DNA from: Rhizobium lentis
Lineage (GTDB): Bacteria > Pseudomonadota > Alphaproteobacteria > Rhizobiales > Rhizobiaceae
DNA: 64,000 nt
Assembly: GCF_017352135.1 (NCBI RefSeq)
Contig: NZ_CP071457.1
Span: 62,001 to 126,000 of the forward strand
Reading direction: 5' to 3'
Position numbers and translations under genes: made by a program. Under the pieces are notes generated by a model that was not told where the DNA came from, did no database searches, and was given only the letters and a program-made list of their open reading frames with translations. This document shows positions 38,205-46,370 of this stretch, one piece after another (position 1 is the first letter of the stretch; each line of letters starts with the position of its first letter).

Positions 38205-38378
38205 TCAGGATCGACCGGAGCAGATCTGCATCTCGGTCATGATCGCTTCTGCGTGAATGCAAAACACGGAGCAAAAGACATGCGCCTCAACGGCAATCAG
38301 CAAAGTTGCGCCGGCAAGGATCGCGATAGCGAGAACCAGAAGGCGATCGACGGGTGCAAGTTCAGCAATGGCACTCAT
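38205..38378 (-). CDS. 57-residue single-span membrane protein
   Basis: Small gene whose ATG overlaps the stop of the APC permease gene (ATGA, 38375-38378). The protein reads 'MSAIAELAPVDRLLVLAIAI' then a hydrophobic stretch 'LAGATLLIAVEAHVFCSVF'. One membrane helix spans about residues 13-30, and a Cys/His-containing C-terminal part follows ('CSVFCIH'). The overlap, lack of internal stops and membrane character support a real gene. It could be a small accessory subunit of the permease or a stabilising peptide. No family was recognised. Confidence 0.6.
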   Translation of the reverse strand: MSAIAELAPVDRLLVLAIAILAGATLLIAVEAHVFCSVFCIHAEAIMTEMQICSGRS

Positions 38379-39826
38379 TCGAAAACCTTTCCGAGCGAGG
38401 CGTAGAGAGCGGGCTTGGATCTCTTGACGTGGATTGCAAACAGCGCTCCGAGAATGCCCACCAGCACCATGACATAGGGGAAAGCCTTGACGATCAGGCT
38501 TTCACTGCCGGAAAGCAGGGAAAGATTGGAACTGACCAGCACCAGCGAACCGATGAGACCGAGCAGCGCCAGCGTCGGGGCGATCATCGTGGTCCAGGCG
38601 CTGTAGCCGTTCGGCGTCTTGCGGAAGAACATGACGATCGCGACGGAGACCAGCACCTGCACCTGCAGAATACCGATCCCTGCAAGCGCTGCCATCCACG
38701 AAAACACCACGGTGTATGGATCGGCTCCGATGATCACGAAAAGGGCAAGGACGATGGCCGCGATCAGACTTTGCAGCAGTCCCGCGGCGTAGGGTGAGCC
38801 ATGCTTGGCGTGAACCTTGCCAAGCACCTTGGCGGCCAAGCCTTCCCGGCCGAGGGCGAAGAAATAGCGGTTGAGCGTATTATGGAAGGACAGGATGCAG
38901 GCAAACAGGCTGGTGATCAGCAGCACGTTCATCACTTGGCTCGACCATGCGCCGAGCACGGAATTGGCGGCAGCGAAGTAGAAGCTGTCGAGCCCGGCAG
39001 CAGCAGAGGCCTGCACATTGCCCGGACCGTAGAATTGCACGATGGCCCAGGTGGAGAAGGCATAGAAGAGGGTGATGAGCAGCACCGCAACATAGGTGGC
39101 GCGGGGAATGGTCTTTTCGGGATCTTCGGCTTCCTCGCCGAAAATGGCCGTGGCTTCGAAGCCGATGAAGGAACCGATGACGAAAACCAGCGCCACACCA
39201 AGACCAGGCGTAAAGACCTGCGACGGCGCGAAGGAGGAAAAGGCAATGCCTTCCGGTCCGCCGCCTGAGAAAACGATGGCAAGATCGAGAATCAGCAAGA
39301 TGCCGATTTCGGCAATCATGCAGACGCCAAGGATCGCGCCTGAGAAGGCGATGTTGCGCTGACCGCAAACCAGCACGACGACGAGTGCCGCGAAGGCCCA
39401 GACCCACCACGGCAGGACCAGCCCAAGCGGCGCTATGGCGTTGGCCATGAAGAAGCCGAACAGGCCATAAATGGCGATCTGAACCGCGCTATAGGTGACC
39501 AGCGCCATAAAGGCCCCACCCACGCCGACCGGCTTGCCGATGCCGTGGGTGATATAGGTGTAGAAGGCCCCCGCCCCTCCCACATGGCGGCTCATGGCGG
39601 TGAAGCCGACCGAGAACAGCAGGTAAAGCAGGCCGGCGAGCATGAAAGCGCCAGGAACGCCTGCGCCGTTACCAAAGGCAAAAGCGGCTGGCGAAGCGCC
39701 GACGACGGCCGTGAGCGGCGCGGCCGCGGCAACGACGAAGAACACGATATGGGCAAGCCCCACCGAGTCCTTGGCCAGCCGACGCTCCGGCGATGATGGC
39801 GCGGGCATGCTTGCTTCCAGTGTCAT
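38375..39826 (-). CDS. APC-superfamily amino acid/amine permease
   Basis: 483 residues from the ATG at 39826 with a GAGGGG site; 85 additional upstream codons are rejected. About twelve hydrophobic helices are visible. 'SVGLAHIVFFVVAAAAPLTAVVG', 'VGGAGAFYTYITHGIGKPVG' and 'SFIGFEATAIFGEEAEDPEKTIPRATYVA' are typical APC features (each cut short here). It likely imports an amine or amino acid that the downstream copper amine oxidase degrades. The ribosome binding site is predicted to be buried in a hairpin. It is divergent from an AraC regulator. Confidence 0.9.
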   Translation of the reverse strand: MTLEASMPAPSSPERRLAKDSVGLAHIVFFVVAAAAPLTAVVGASPAAFAFGNGAGVPGAFMLAGLLYLLFSVGFTAMSRHVGGAGAFYTYITHGIGKPVGVGGAFMALVTYSAVQIAIYGLFGFFMANAIAPLGLVLPWWVWAFAALVVVLVCGQRNIAFSGAILGVCMIAEIGILLILDLAIVFSGGGPEGIAFSSFAPSQVFTPGLGVALVFVIGSFIGFEATAIFGEEAEDPEKTIPRATYVAVLLITLFYAFSTWAIVQFYGPGNVQASAAAGLDSFYFAAANSVLGAWSSQVMNVLLITSLFACILSFHNTLNRYFFALGREGLAAKVLGKVHAKHGSPYAAGLLQSLIAAIVLALFVIIGADPYTVVFSWMAALAGIGILQVQVLVSVAIVMFFRKTPNGYSAWTTMIAPTLALLGLIGSLVLVSSNLSLLSGSESLIVKAFPYVMVLVGILGALFAIHVKRSKPALYASLGKVFE

Positions 39827-39832
39827 GGAGAA

Positions 39833-39862
39833 CCCCTCTTTGCTTGTTTGTTGCCAAGAGGG
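39833..39862 (-). promoter_or_regulatory. Hairpin that pairs the permease ribosome binding site
   Basis: On the minus-strand RNA, CCCUCUU is followed by a 15-base loop and AAGAGGG, a perfect 7-bp stem. The 3' arm is the ribosome binding site (AAGAGGGG), 7 bases before the AUG at 39826. When folded, it would hide the site from the ribosome. Translational control by a protein, small RNA or ligand is inferred. Confidence 0.6.
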
Positions 39863-39884
39863 TAAGCGCGGCGATCTGGCCCCG

Positions 39885-39896
39885 AAATTGCAATTT
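39885..39896. promoter_or_regulatory. Perfect palindrome in the permease/AraC divergent promoter
   Basis: AAATTGCAATTT is a perfect 12-bp palindrome midway between the permease start (39826) and the AraC start (39948). GAATCGATAATTC follows near 39904. It is a candidate operator for the divergent AraC-type regulator or another dimeric protein. Confidence 0.4.
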
Positions 39897-39947
39897 GTGC
39901 CAATGAATCGATAATTCGCGCCACGACGGTCATCGGAGACGCTGAAA

Positions 39948-40979
39948 ATGGCAGTTGCATCGCATTTGATCAGCCGGATGCCCGCAGTTGCTTCAATTCG
40001 AGCCTCTGTCCTGATCCCGCTGGTGCAACAAATCGACAAAAGATCCGGGAAAACCGACCTTCTTCTGGCTTCGCACGGCATTCTGCGCTCGCAACTGGAA
40101 GATCCCTACACAGTCCTGCCTATGGCGCGTTACGTCGCGCTGTTCGAGGATGCCGCGACGATAACGGGCGAACCGGCACTGGGAGCCCGGATGGGCACAG
40201 GGTTCAAGCCCGCCGATCTCGGCCCCATCGGCATGCTCTTCGCGCTCTCGCAGAATATTCGCAGTGCCTTCGAACGGCTGTCGAAATATGTAAACGCGGT
40301 GCAGGGCGCGACCAGTTCGGGCGTATTCGAAGAGAATGGCGATTTTATCTGGAGCTACCGCATCGTCGATCCCGGCATGTGGCCGCGCCGGCAGGACAGC
40401 GAATTCACGATCGCCGCCTCCTGCCAGCTTGTCCGTTCCTGCTTCCGCCGTGGCTGGCGGCCGACCGAAATTCAGCTCGAACATCACGCTCCGCGCGATG
40501 TCGGCGCGCTGGAACGGATCTATGGCGCGCCCGTCCTGTTCGGCCAATCCGGCAACCGGATCGTCATGAACAAAGCGGATGCCGATCGTGTCTACCGCTC
40601 CGAAGACAAAAGTCTGATCGAGATCCTGGAGCGGCATATCGGCGATCTGGTCGACGATCCGACGGCCGGCGACGCCGTCACGGAAAAGGTCCAGGCCCTG
40701 ATCGGCATCTATCTCGGCCGCAAGCCGATCACAGTCGCAATCCTCGCGGCCGAACTGAAGATGTCGCCGCGAAGCCTGCAGCGCCGGTTGTCGGAGGAAG
40801 GCGTGTCGCTTCGCGATCTCGTTCGCCAACACCGCCAGACGCTCGCAGCCCATTATCTCGGCGACCGGCAAGCCGCTCCGATGTCCGAGGTGGCGCGTGT
40901 GCTGGGTTATGCAGACAATACCGTGCTCTGGCGTGCGCTGCGGTCCTGGGAGAAAGGGAAACCATCTGCCTTCGGATAA
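39948..40979 (+). CDS. AraC-family transcriptional regulator (OruR-like)
   Basis: 343 residues. The N-terminal domain has the arabinose-binding-like pattern 'PADLGPIGMLFALSQNIRSAFERLSKYV'. The C-terminal helix-turn-helix pair is 'ITVAILAAELKMSPRSLQRRLSEEG' and 'PMSEVARVLGYADNTVLWRAL' (trimmed). The final segment ends 'RSWEKGKPSAFG', lacking the F-x-R-A-F-x-R form of many AraC proteins. An alternative start at the internal ATG 39978 would shorten it by ten residues. It diverges from the permease/amine oxidase operon and probably controls it in response to an amine. Confidence 0.85.
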   Translation: MAVASHLISRMPAVASIRASVLIPLVQQIDKRSGKTDLLLASHGILRSQLEDPYTVLPMARYVALFEDAATITGEPALGARMGTGFKPADLGPIGMLFALSQNIRSAFERLSKYVNAVQGATSSGVFEENGDFIWSYRIVDPGMWPRRQDSEFTIAASCQLVRSCFRRGWRPTEIQLEHHAPRDVGALERIYGAPVLFGQSGNRIVMNKADADRVYRSEDKSLIEILERHIGDLVDDPTAGDAVTEKVQALIGIYLGRKPITVAILAAELKMSPRSLQRRLSEEGVSLRDLVRQHRQTLAAHYLGDRQAAPMSEVARVLGYADNTVLWRALRSWEKGKPSAFG

Positions 40980-41331
40980 ACCGAAGAAAAATGCGATATA
41001 TCCACGAATCGCCGGACAACTAGGGAGGCCATCGACATCTCACTTTTTCTTGCAATGAGAGCAGAATCTGACAGCCCATCATCGAACGTCTGGCGCAGTT
41101 GAAAGGATTCGAACCGGAGATCCCTCGGAAATAGCGATATGTTGGCAATCGGTGATTTTTCCGTTCGTCGGCACACAGCCACTTCCAGTCGATGCATTAT
41201 GTGATCTCATTTGCACAAGAGCGTGAACCCGCAGCGCCCATGGTTGCACCTGCTGGTACATTGAGTGTCTGCCGGACAGGCATACGTGACTTTATGAGTC
41301 GAGTGCGTCCACCTCTCAATCCGTATTGAGG
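40980..41331. other. 352-bp intergenic region left of the T6SS locus
   Basis: No gene is supported. It holds a tRNA-3'-end-like sequence (41091-41115, listed separately) and CTCAAT-CCGT-ATTGAG (41315-41330), a 6-bp stem directly after the stop of the TssM-like gene. The stem has no T-run, so it is at best a weak terminator. Confidence 0.5.
41091..41115 (-). repeat. tRNA 3'-end-like remnant, possible attachment-site scar
   Basis: The minus strand reads GGTTCGAATCCTTTC followed by AACTGCGCCA: a canonical T-loop with its 3' stem, an acceptor-like strand and terminal CCA. The upstream sequence does not complete the T stem or any cloverleaf, so it is not a tRNA gene. Integrases that target tRNA genes leave such 3' fragments at island edges. 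It lies 217 bp from the first T6SS-associated gene. Confidence 0.35.
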
Positions 41332-43803
41332 TCAGAGGCTTGATGGACATGTCAGTTCCCGCATCAGAATGCGCGTGGAGACAGGGTTGGCAGGCTCGGC
41401 GAACGACATCTGCAGGTAGGCACGCGCGCCGGTTGTTCGCACGTCTATGAGAAAACGCCGGCCGCCGTCGCGTGGCCGCAAGCGTGATCCGTCCAGAAAG
41501 CGCAACAGGCCCCACGGCCCGGGCGCGCTCTTTTTCTCAACAGCTCTGCCGCTATCGAAGGAGATTTCGAGGCCGCGTGATGGCAAGTCCCCCGGCCAGT
41601 TGAAGGTCACCGCGCCGCCTGATGTGGTAACCGGAGCGTGAGCGCCGCCGATCGAGATGGTAGCCGCACCGCGCTGCGCAAGTGCCTCCAGCGATACAGG
41701 GAGCCGCGGCGCGGTCCCCTGACGAAAGAACGCGTCGCCGATCGCGGAAGCTTTCTGAAAGAACGTTGCACTTTCGGGCGCGTAGCCGGAAAGCCGTGCT
41801 TCCGGTTTCCAGCGCCACGGGGTCGTTGATGTGTCCATTGAAGGCGCCAGTTGCGTCCGGAAATAGGTCGCCACCAGACCATTCGGCGCGAAGATGCGCG
41901 CGACTTCGGCCATATCCGCGTCCGAGCCGTCAAAGAACGGATAGCGGCCTGTAACAGCAGCTTGGCAGGCCATGGCAATCTCGCCCCAAGCCCCCGGTGA
42001 CTTTCCTGTCGGGACCGGATCTTCGGCCATTTCTACCGTCTTTGGAGAGGCCGTCTGGGAGATCACGTCTTCGACCATTTGTACTACGAGGAGCGGCGCC
42101 TGCTGCAGGGCGACGACAGAGTTGGCGCGCTCCTGTGCATCCATCAACGACCTTTTGCCGATTTCTGAATTTACGTCGAGAAGGGCAAGCGCGACATTCA
42201 GCGACACAAAAAGCCGCGAGATTTCCGACATGCGACCCTGCTCCACGAACTGGATGGCAGGCCCGAGTGTCGCGGCAATGCGAAGCTGGTTTGCATGGCT
42301 GCGGCTGCGATCGGTGCCGCCCGCCTGGCGCCATACCTCACGGATCAGGGCCGAGAGCGGCGAGTTGGTGGCGCTTAGCACACCGCTGACGATAACCGCG
42401 CTCGGTTGGTCGGTGAACGGCCGGACACGAAGATCGCCGAGGTACTGAGACCACGTCTCCAGCGTTCGCTTCTGAAGAAGGTCCATAACTGCATCAGCAC
42501 TCGCCATGTCGGCGGCTTGCAGGAGGTTGGTAGTTTCGGTTTTCGCCTTCCCGATCGCCTCTTCTGCAGCGCCAGAGCGTGCATAAGCCCATCCTGCCTC
42601 AGTGTAGAGACCGGGCACGGCCTGCTCGATTGGCAGTCCGGATCTGCGGATCAATATCCTGTCGAGACCAGGTGCTGCCTGCCCGAGAGACCAGGCTGGA
42701 AGGCCCGCAGTTTTCTCGGCACGAGCGAGTTCGAGCATGGCTCGCTCGTTTGCAGAGCCCTCTGAAGCAAACTGTGTGGCTTGAGCAATTGCTTCGGGAT
42801 CCGGCTGTTCAATATCTGCTGGAGGTCCGGACATGGCAGCGACATGCATTGCCATGCCGGCAAGTTCGGGAAATGTCTGGGCTCGATCGTCCACCCAGCC
42901 GGCCAGGAACCATGGTTGCCAGTCCGAGGTGCCCTTCAAGATAGACCAGGCGCGCAGGGAATCGTAAAGTGCGGTCGCCTCTCCTTCCGTGGCGATAGCA
43001 ACACCAAGGGCTGCAGCAAGCGGACCGCTGGCCAGGGCGTCGACGGCTTGGCCATAGCGCCGGCGTGCGGCCTCTGCCGGATCGAACATCCCCAAATGAT
43101 GAATGAGACCAAGAGGTGAACGCTGTGCATCCTGCTCGACAAGTCGAACTCCCGCAAGGAATGCATCGAGTTGGGCTGCGCGCGCCGCCGGTGTTGCCAC
43201 GCGTCCGGCTTCCACGACACGTGCGACATCGGGCAGTTGCGATAAAAGCCGCTCGCGAAACCGCCATTCGGCCCATGCTGCCCAAACCACCAGAATTGCC
43301 AGGAAGAATCCGATCAAGAGAGCAGCGAGACCGCGATCCGCGAGCGTTTTATGCTGTGTGCCCGATAGAAGCGCCGCTTGGACAGCGTCGTTACAGTGGC
43401 CGAGGAAGCGGGCGAGATCCCGGCTCGCGGGCCCTGCCTTCGCTGCCGCTCTCGCCCGTTCGGCCAACCTGCTGGCCGCCATAACGCCCCCAATTGGCAG
43501 GGCCGCGGCAAGCGCGCGCTCCCATTTTCGGATCGACAATGCGGGATTGTTACGCGCTCGCGCGTCAACCAAAGCGACAAGGGCGTCGCGGGCATCCAGG
43601 AGCCAGTCCTGCGGGACCTTCCTGCGTCGCGCTTCGGTCTCGAAGGCGGCGACGAGGTTCCTTGCCATTGCCGCAAGCTCGCGTGGATCTGGTTTCTTTT
43701 CGCTTTCGGCACGTCTTGCAAGATCCAATAGGGGCTGTGCCAGTGCGGCAAGCACATCTGCTTGCATAGGGACTGGACCCGGCGGTTCGAGATCCCCCTT
43801 CAC
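41332..43803 (-). CDS. TssM/IcmF C-terminal-like T6SS protein
   Basis: 823 residues. The C-terminal third resembles the periplasmic end of TssM: 'CQAAVTGRYPFFDGSDADMAEVARIFAPNGL' (in parts), 'LAPSMDTSTTPWRW', 'PGPWGLLRFLDGSRL' and the terminal 'MRELTCPSSL'. A single membrane helix is near residues 160-180 ('GLAALLIGFFLAILVVWAAW'). The N-terminal 150 residues are charged and cytosolic in character, with no Walker A motif. A full tssM with an ATP-binding motif starts at 63181, so this is a second, shortened TssM-like protein. It overlaps the M15 peptidase gene by 4 bp and is last in pppA-M15-this gene. It may form part of the membrane complex; the role is unknown. Confidence 0.7.
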   Translation of the reverse strand: MKGDLEPPGPVPMQADVLAALAQPLLDLARRAESEKKPDPRELAAMARNLVAAFETEARRRKVPQDWLLDARDALVALVDARARNNPALSIRKWERALAAALPIGGVMAASRLAERARAAAKAGPASRDLARFLGHCNDAVQAALLSGTQHKTLADRGLAALLIGFFLAILVVWAAWAEWRFRERLLSQLPDVARVVEAGRVATPAARAAQLDAFLAGVRLVEQDAQRSPLGLIHHLGMFDPAEAARRRYGQAVDALASGPLAAALGVAIATEGEATALYDSLRAWSILKGTSDWQPWFLAGWVDDRAQTFPELAGMAMHVAAMSGPPADIEQPDPEAIAQATQFASEGSANERAMLELARAEKTAGLPAWSLGQAAPGLDRILIRRSGLPIEQAVPGLYTEAGWAYARSGAAEEAIGKAKTETTNLLQAADMASADAVMDLLQKRTLETWSQYLGDLRVRPFTDQPSAVIVSGVLSATNSPLSALIREVWRQAGGTDRSRSHANQLRIAATLGPAIQFVEQGRMSEISRLFVSLNVALALLDVNSEIGKRSLMDAQERANSVVALQQAPLLVVQMVEDVISQTASPKTVEMAEDPVPTGKSPGAWGEIAMACQAAVTGRYPFFDGSDADMAEVARIFAPNGLVATYFRTQLAPSMDTSTTPWRWKPEARLSGYAPESATFFQKASAIGDAFFRQGTAPRLPVSLEALAQRGAATISIGGAHAPVTTSGGAVTFNWPGDLPSRGLEISFDSGRAVEKKSAPGPWGLLRFLDGSRLRPRDGGRRFLIDVRTTGARAYLQMSFAEPANPVSTRILMRELTCPSSL

Positions 43804-44708
43804 AGCTTGCCCTCAGCCGCCCATTTTCGCAGCAGCGCCTCGCCGACCTCGAAATGCATGGAATCTTCGCGGCTATAGCCCGCCCCCCAATACCAGCCAG
43901 CCTCGTTGAAGAACTCGGCGAGCACCACGAGCCCGAATTGCGTGCTGTTATCGCCCATGTTGTCGAGGTTCTTCTTGAGCGTCAGGTCGACGGCCGCCCC
44001 CCACGCGTGTGAGGACACCGACTTCGAAGAACCCCGTACATACCTTGCACAGAGCGCGCCCGCGGTTCCGATAGCGGCATAGATGTCTGGCTCTTCTCTT
44101 TTGAGGCGCGCCACGATCTGCTGGAGCGAATCGAGCGCTGGTCTGATCATGGTCAGACGAATACCGCCGATGTCGCGGGTTTCGAGTACATGCAGCAATT
44201 TCGGATTGGTGACCGGTGCACAGGTGGTTGAATAGGTGCTTCTCGGCTCGCCCAATATCTGTCGCAACACGGCCGGGGTCGGGCGTATGACATTCTCGTT
44301 GAAACGCTTCTTGGCCAGTTGCATCGGTTCAGTCAGATTTCCTTCTTCCTCACGCGGTGCCATACCGCCGAACTGGTCCGTGAAGAGCGGTGAGGGATCG
44401 GTCTGTTGGACGGCTTGCGGATTAATGACGGGGGCTGTCTGAGCAGGGCCGGGAGGTGGAGCTTTTTCCAACTCCATCACCCTGCCGCCGACATCCGCCA
44501 TCTGTCCTTTGAGGGTGTTCAATTCAGAGCGCAGCCCCCGGATTTCGCTGTCCTGCTCGGCAAGTTGCTGTGTGAGCCTATCTATTTTGCCCGCATTCGG
44601 ATCACGCTCCGTATCTTGCAAGAGGTTTCCGACGAACGCAAAGATGAGGGCTGCGAGAATGATGCTCATCCCGATGACGATGGCCGCGATGGCACTCATT
44701 TGCCTCAA
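43800..44708 (-). CDS. M15-family peptidase with membrane anchor, TagX-like
   Basis: 302 residues. A membrane helix lies at about 5-28, then a coiled coil at about 42-82 ('LTQQLAEQDSEIRGLRSELN'), a Pro/Gln-rich linker, and a VanY/M15-type domain. Zinc ligands are H234 and D241 in 'SSHAWGAAVDLTL' and H285 in 'SMHFEVGEAL'. Such enzymes cut peptidoglycan peptides. TagX, an M15-related L,D-endopeptidase of Acinetobacter, is needed to assemble its T6SS through the cell wall. A similar housekeeping role is likely here, and the membrane anchor argues against a secreted effector. It overlaps pppA and the TssM-like gene by 4 bp each. Confidence 0.8.
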   Translation of the reverse strand: MRQMSAIAAIVIGMSIILAALIFAFVGNLLQDTERDPNAGKIDRLTQQLAEQDSEIRGLRSELNTLKGQMADVGGRVMELEKAPPPGPAQTAPVINPQAVQQTDPSPLFTDQFGGMAPREEEGNLTEPMQLAKKRFNENVIRPTPAVLRQILGEPRSTYSTTCAPVTNPKLLHVLETRDIGGIRLTMIRPALDSLQQIVARLKREEPDIYAAIGTAGALCARYVRGSSKSVSSHAWGAAVDLTLKKNLDNMGDNSTQFGLVVLAEFFNEAGWYWGAGYSREDSMHFEVGEALLRKWAAEGKL

Positions 44709-45475
44709 GATACCGCAGCTCCATCAATCTGAACGACAATCACTGAAACGTTGTCCGGGGCACCGTTATCGAGAGCAGCGCCGATCAATCGCTGACAGGT
44801 GACCGCCGGCGTTGAAACGGCATCCATAAGGGCAGCGATCTCGGCGTCCGCCACACAGTCGGTTAGCCCGTCAGAGCAGAGAATGAGGACATCACCCGGG
44901 CACAACGAAACTTCCGTGGTTTCGACGACAAGATTATCGGACGCTCCAATCGCGCGTGTTACAACATGCGCTTGCGGGTGCTGCCAGGCCGCCGCGGGAG
45001 AAAGGCGCCCATCGTCGAGAAGCTCCTGCACGACCGAATGGTCACGCGTCAGCTGTTGTAATTCACGATCGCGCCAGCGGTAGGCCCGGCTATCGCCCGC
45101 CCATGCCAGCGAAATAGTGCCGCCGTGCAGAAGCGCAGCCACCACGGTTGCGCCCATCTGCGCCACGTCGGCCGAGGTTGCCCATCGCCGAATGGCGGAA
45201 TTGGCTGCCTCGAGCGCGCCCACCAGATCGGCGCTCGAAATTGGAGCATGGGGAAGCAGAGCTAGATGCTCGATCACCAGGCCTGCTGCGACGTCGCCGT
45301 GGCCATAACCGCCCATTCCGTCGGCAACCGCCCAAAGCACGCCTGTGGGATCTATGAGTATTGCGTCCTCATTGCGGTTGCGAACATGACCGGTGTGGCT
45401 GAGCCCGGCCCCTTTCGGCCTGCCCGGCCAGCTCGGGACCCGCGTCGAGGGACTATCGGGATACTCCGGGGTCAT
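44705..45475 (-). CDS. pppA: PP2C-type serine/threonine phosphatase of the T6SS
   Basis: 256 residues. Metal-binding motifs of PP2C proteins are present: 'VRNRNEDAILID', 'LWAVADGMGGYGHGD', 'ISLAWAGDSRAYRWRD', 'LILCSDGLTD' and 'GAPDNVSVIVVQ'. It would remove phosphates added by the T6SS kinase at 49249, switching the apparatus off. It is first in a minus-strand unit with the M15 peptidase and TssM-like gene, facing a divergent OmpA-family gene. Confidence 0.92.
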   Translation of the reverse strand: MTPEYPDSPSTRVPSWPGRPKGAGLSHTGHVRNRNEDAILIDPTGVLWAVADGMGGYGHGDVAAGLVIEHLALLPHAPISSADLVGALEAANSAIRRWATSADVAQMGATVVAALLHGGTISLAWAGDSRAYRWRDRELQQLTRDHSVVQELLDDGRLSPAAAWQHPQAHVVTRAIGASDNLVVETTEVSLCPGDVLILCSDGLTDCVADAEIAALMDAVSTPAVTCQRLIGAALDNGAPDNVSVIVVQIDGAAVS

Positions 45476-45595
45476 GACCGGAAGAACCTCATCATTCGCT
45501 CCGCCGTGAGGGCCGCCACGGAAGCGGTTGCACCCACGGTCATCCTATAGTAATTTTTTGGCCAGGCGAAACATTTTTGCCGAGAGGAACCTAGA

Positions 45596-46336
45596 ATGAA
45601 GCGCCTGCTGACTTTGAAGCTGCTGGTGTCTCTCGCTTTATTCTTCACGTTACAAAGTGAATTGCGTGCACAGGAACTAAACGAGACGGCGCTCAAGGAA
45701 CGTTTCCAGAGGCAAATGGAATTGTTCAAGGCGGCCAAGCTCGGGCCGTCCCGCGGCCTCGTGCTGACCAATTCCGGGCCTGCGCCTGAGGCAACGCCAG
45801 TGCCGATCACTGCGCCCGAGACCCCGCCGGCCAAGATCGGCTCTACTCAAGCGAGTACCAACCCGGGCGCTTCGGCAAATGTGGCTAAGGAGGCAACAGT
45901 CGAGGCCGACCCGACCCCCGGACAGGGGCCGGTGGAGACTTCACCAACAACTGCAGCAGCGACGATAACAACACCCCAGACATACTGGAAGCTGCCTGAC
46001 GATGATCAGGTTAACTACCGCGTGCAGTTTGCCTTCGATTCCTCCGCCATCGCACCCAAGGAGAAGCCGATGCTGCAGAAGCTCTGCAGTGTGGTGAAAG
46101 AAATGGATATCAAGCTCATTCGTATTGTCGGTCATACCGATGCCTCCGGCGGAGCGAGGTACAACCAAAATCTCTCCACGCTGCGTGCAAGGGAGGTGGC
46201 GCGCTTCTTCACAGAGGATTGCCAAATTCCTCGTGAACGGCTCGAGGCTGTTGGCGTTGGCGAGCAGTTTCTGCTCGATCCACAAAAACCGAGGGCTGAC
46301 GAGAACCGACGCGTCGAATTCCAGGCAGTCAGCTAG
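45596..46336 (+). CDS. OmpA-family peptidoglycan-binding protein
   Basis: 246 residues. A signal peptide ends near 'ELRAQE', with no lipobox cysteine, so it is probably periplasmic or outer-membrane associated. A Pro/Thr/Ala-rich linker covers about 55-130. The OmpA C-terminal domain follows: 'VQFAFDSSAIAPKEKPML', 'IRIVGHTDASGG', 'NLSTLRAREVARFF' and 'ENRRVEFQ'. It sits between pppA and clpV in opposite orientation to both. It may link the secretion apparatus to the cell wall together with the OmpA domain of TssL. Confidence 0.85.
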   Translation: MKRLLTLKLLVSLALFFTLQSELRAQELNETALKERFQRQMELFKAAKLGPSRGLVLTNSGPAPEATPVPITAPETPPAKIGSTQASTNPGASANVAKEATVEADPTPGQGPVETSPTTAAATITTPQTYWKLPDDDQVNYRVQFAFDSSAIAPKEKPMLQKLCSVVKEMDIKLIRIVGHTDASGGARYNQNLSTLRAREVARFFTEDCQIPRERLEAVGVGEQFLLDPQKPRADENRRVEFQAVS

Positions 46337-46370
46337 ACGCGCATTGGCAGCTGCAGATGCGATCTAATTG

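Noticed and set aside
36728..38242. 504-codon plus-strand frame opposite the copper amine oxidase
   Set aside because: The opposite strand encodes a full amine oxidase with intact topaquinone and copper motifs.
41091..41170. Complete tRNA gene on the minus strand
   Set aside because: Only the T-loop, 3' stem and CCA-like end are present; the 5' T-stem and acceptor partners do not pair and no anticodon arm forms.
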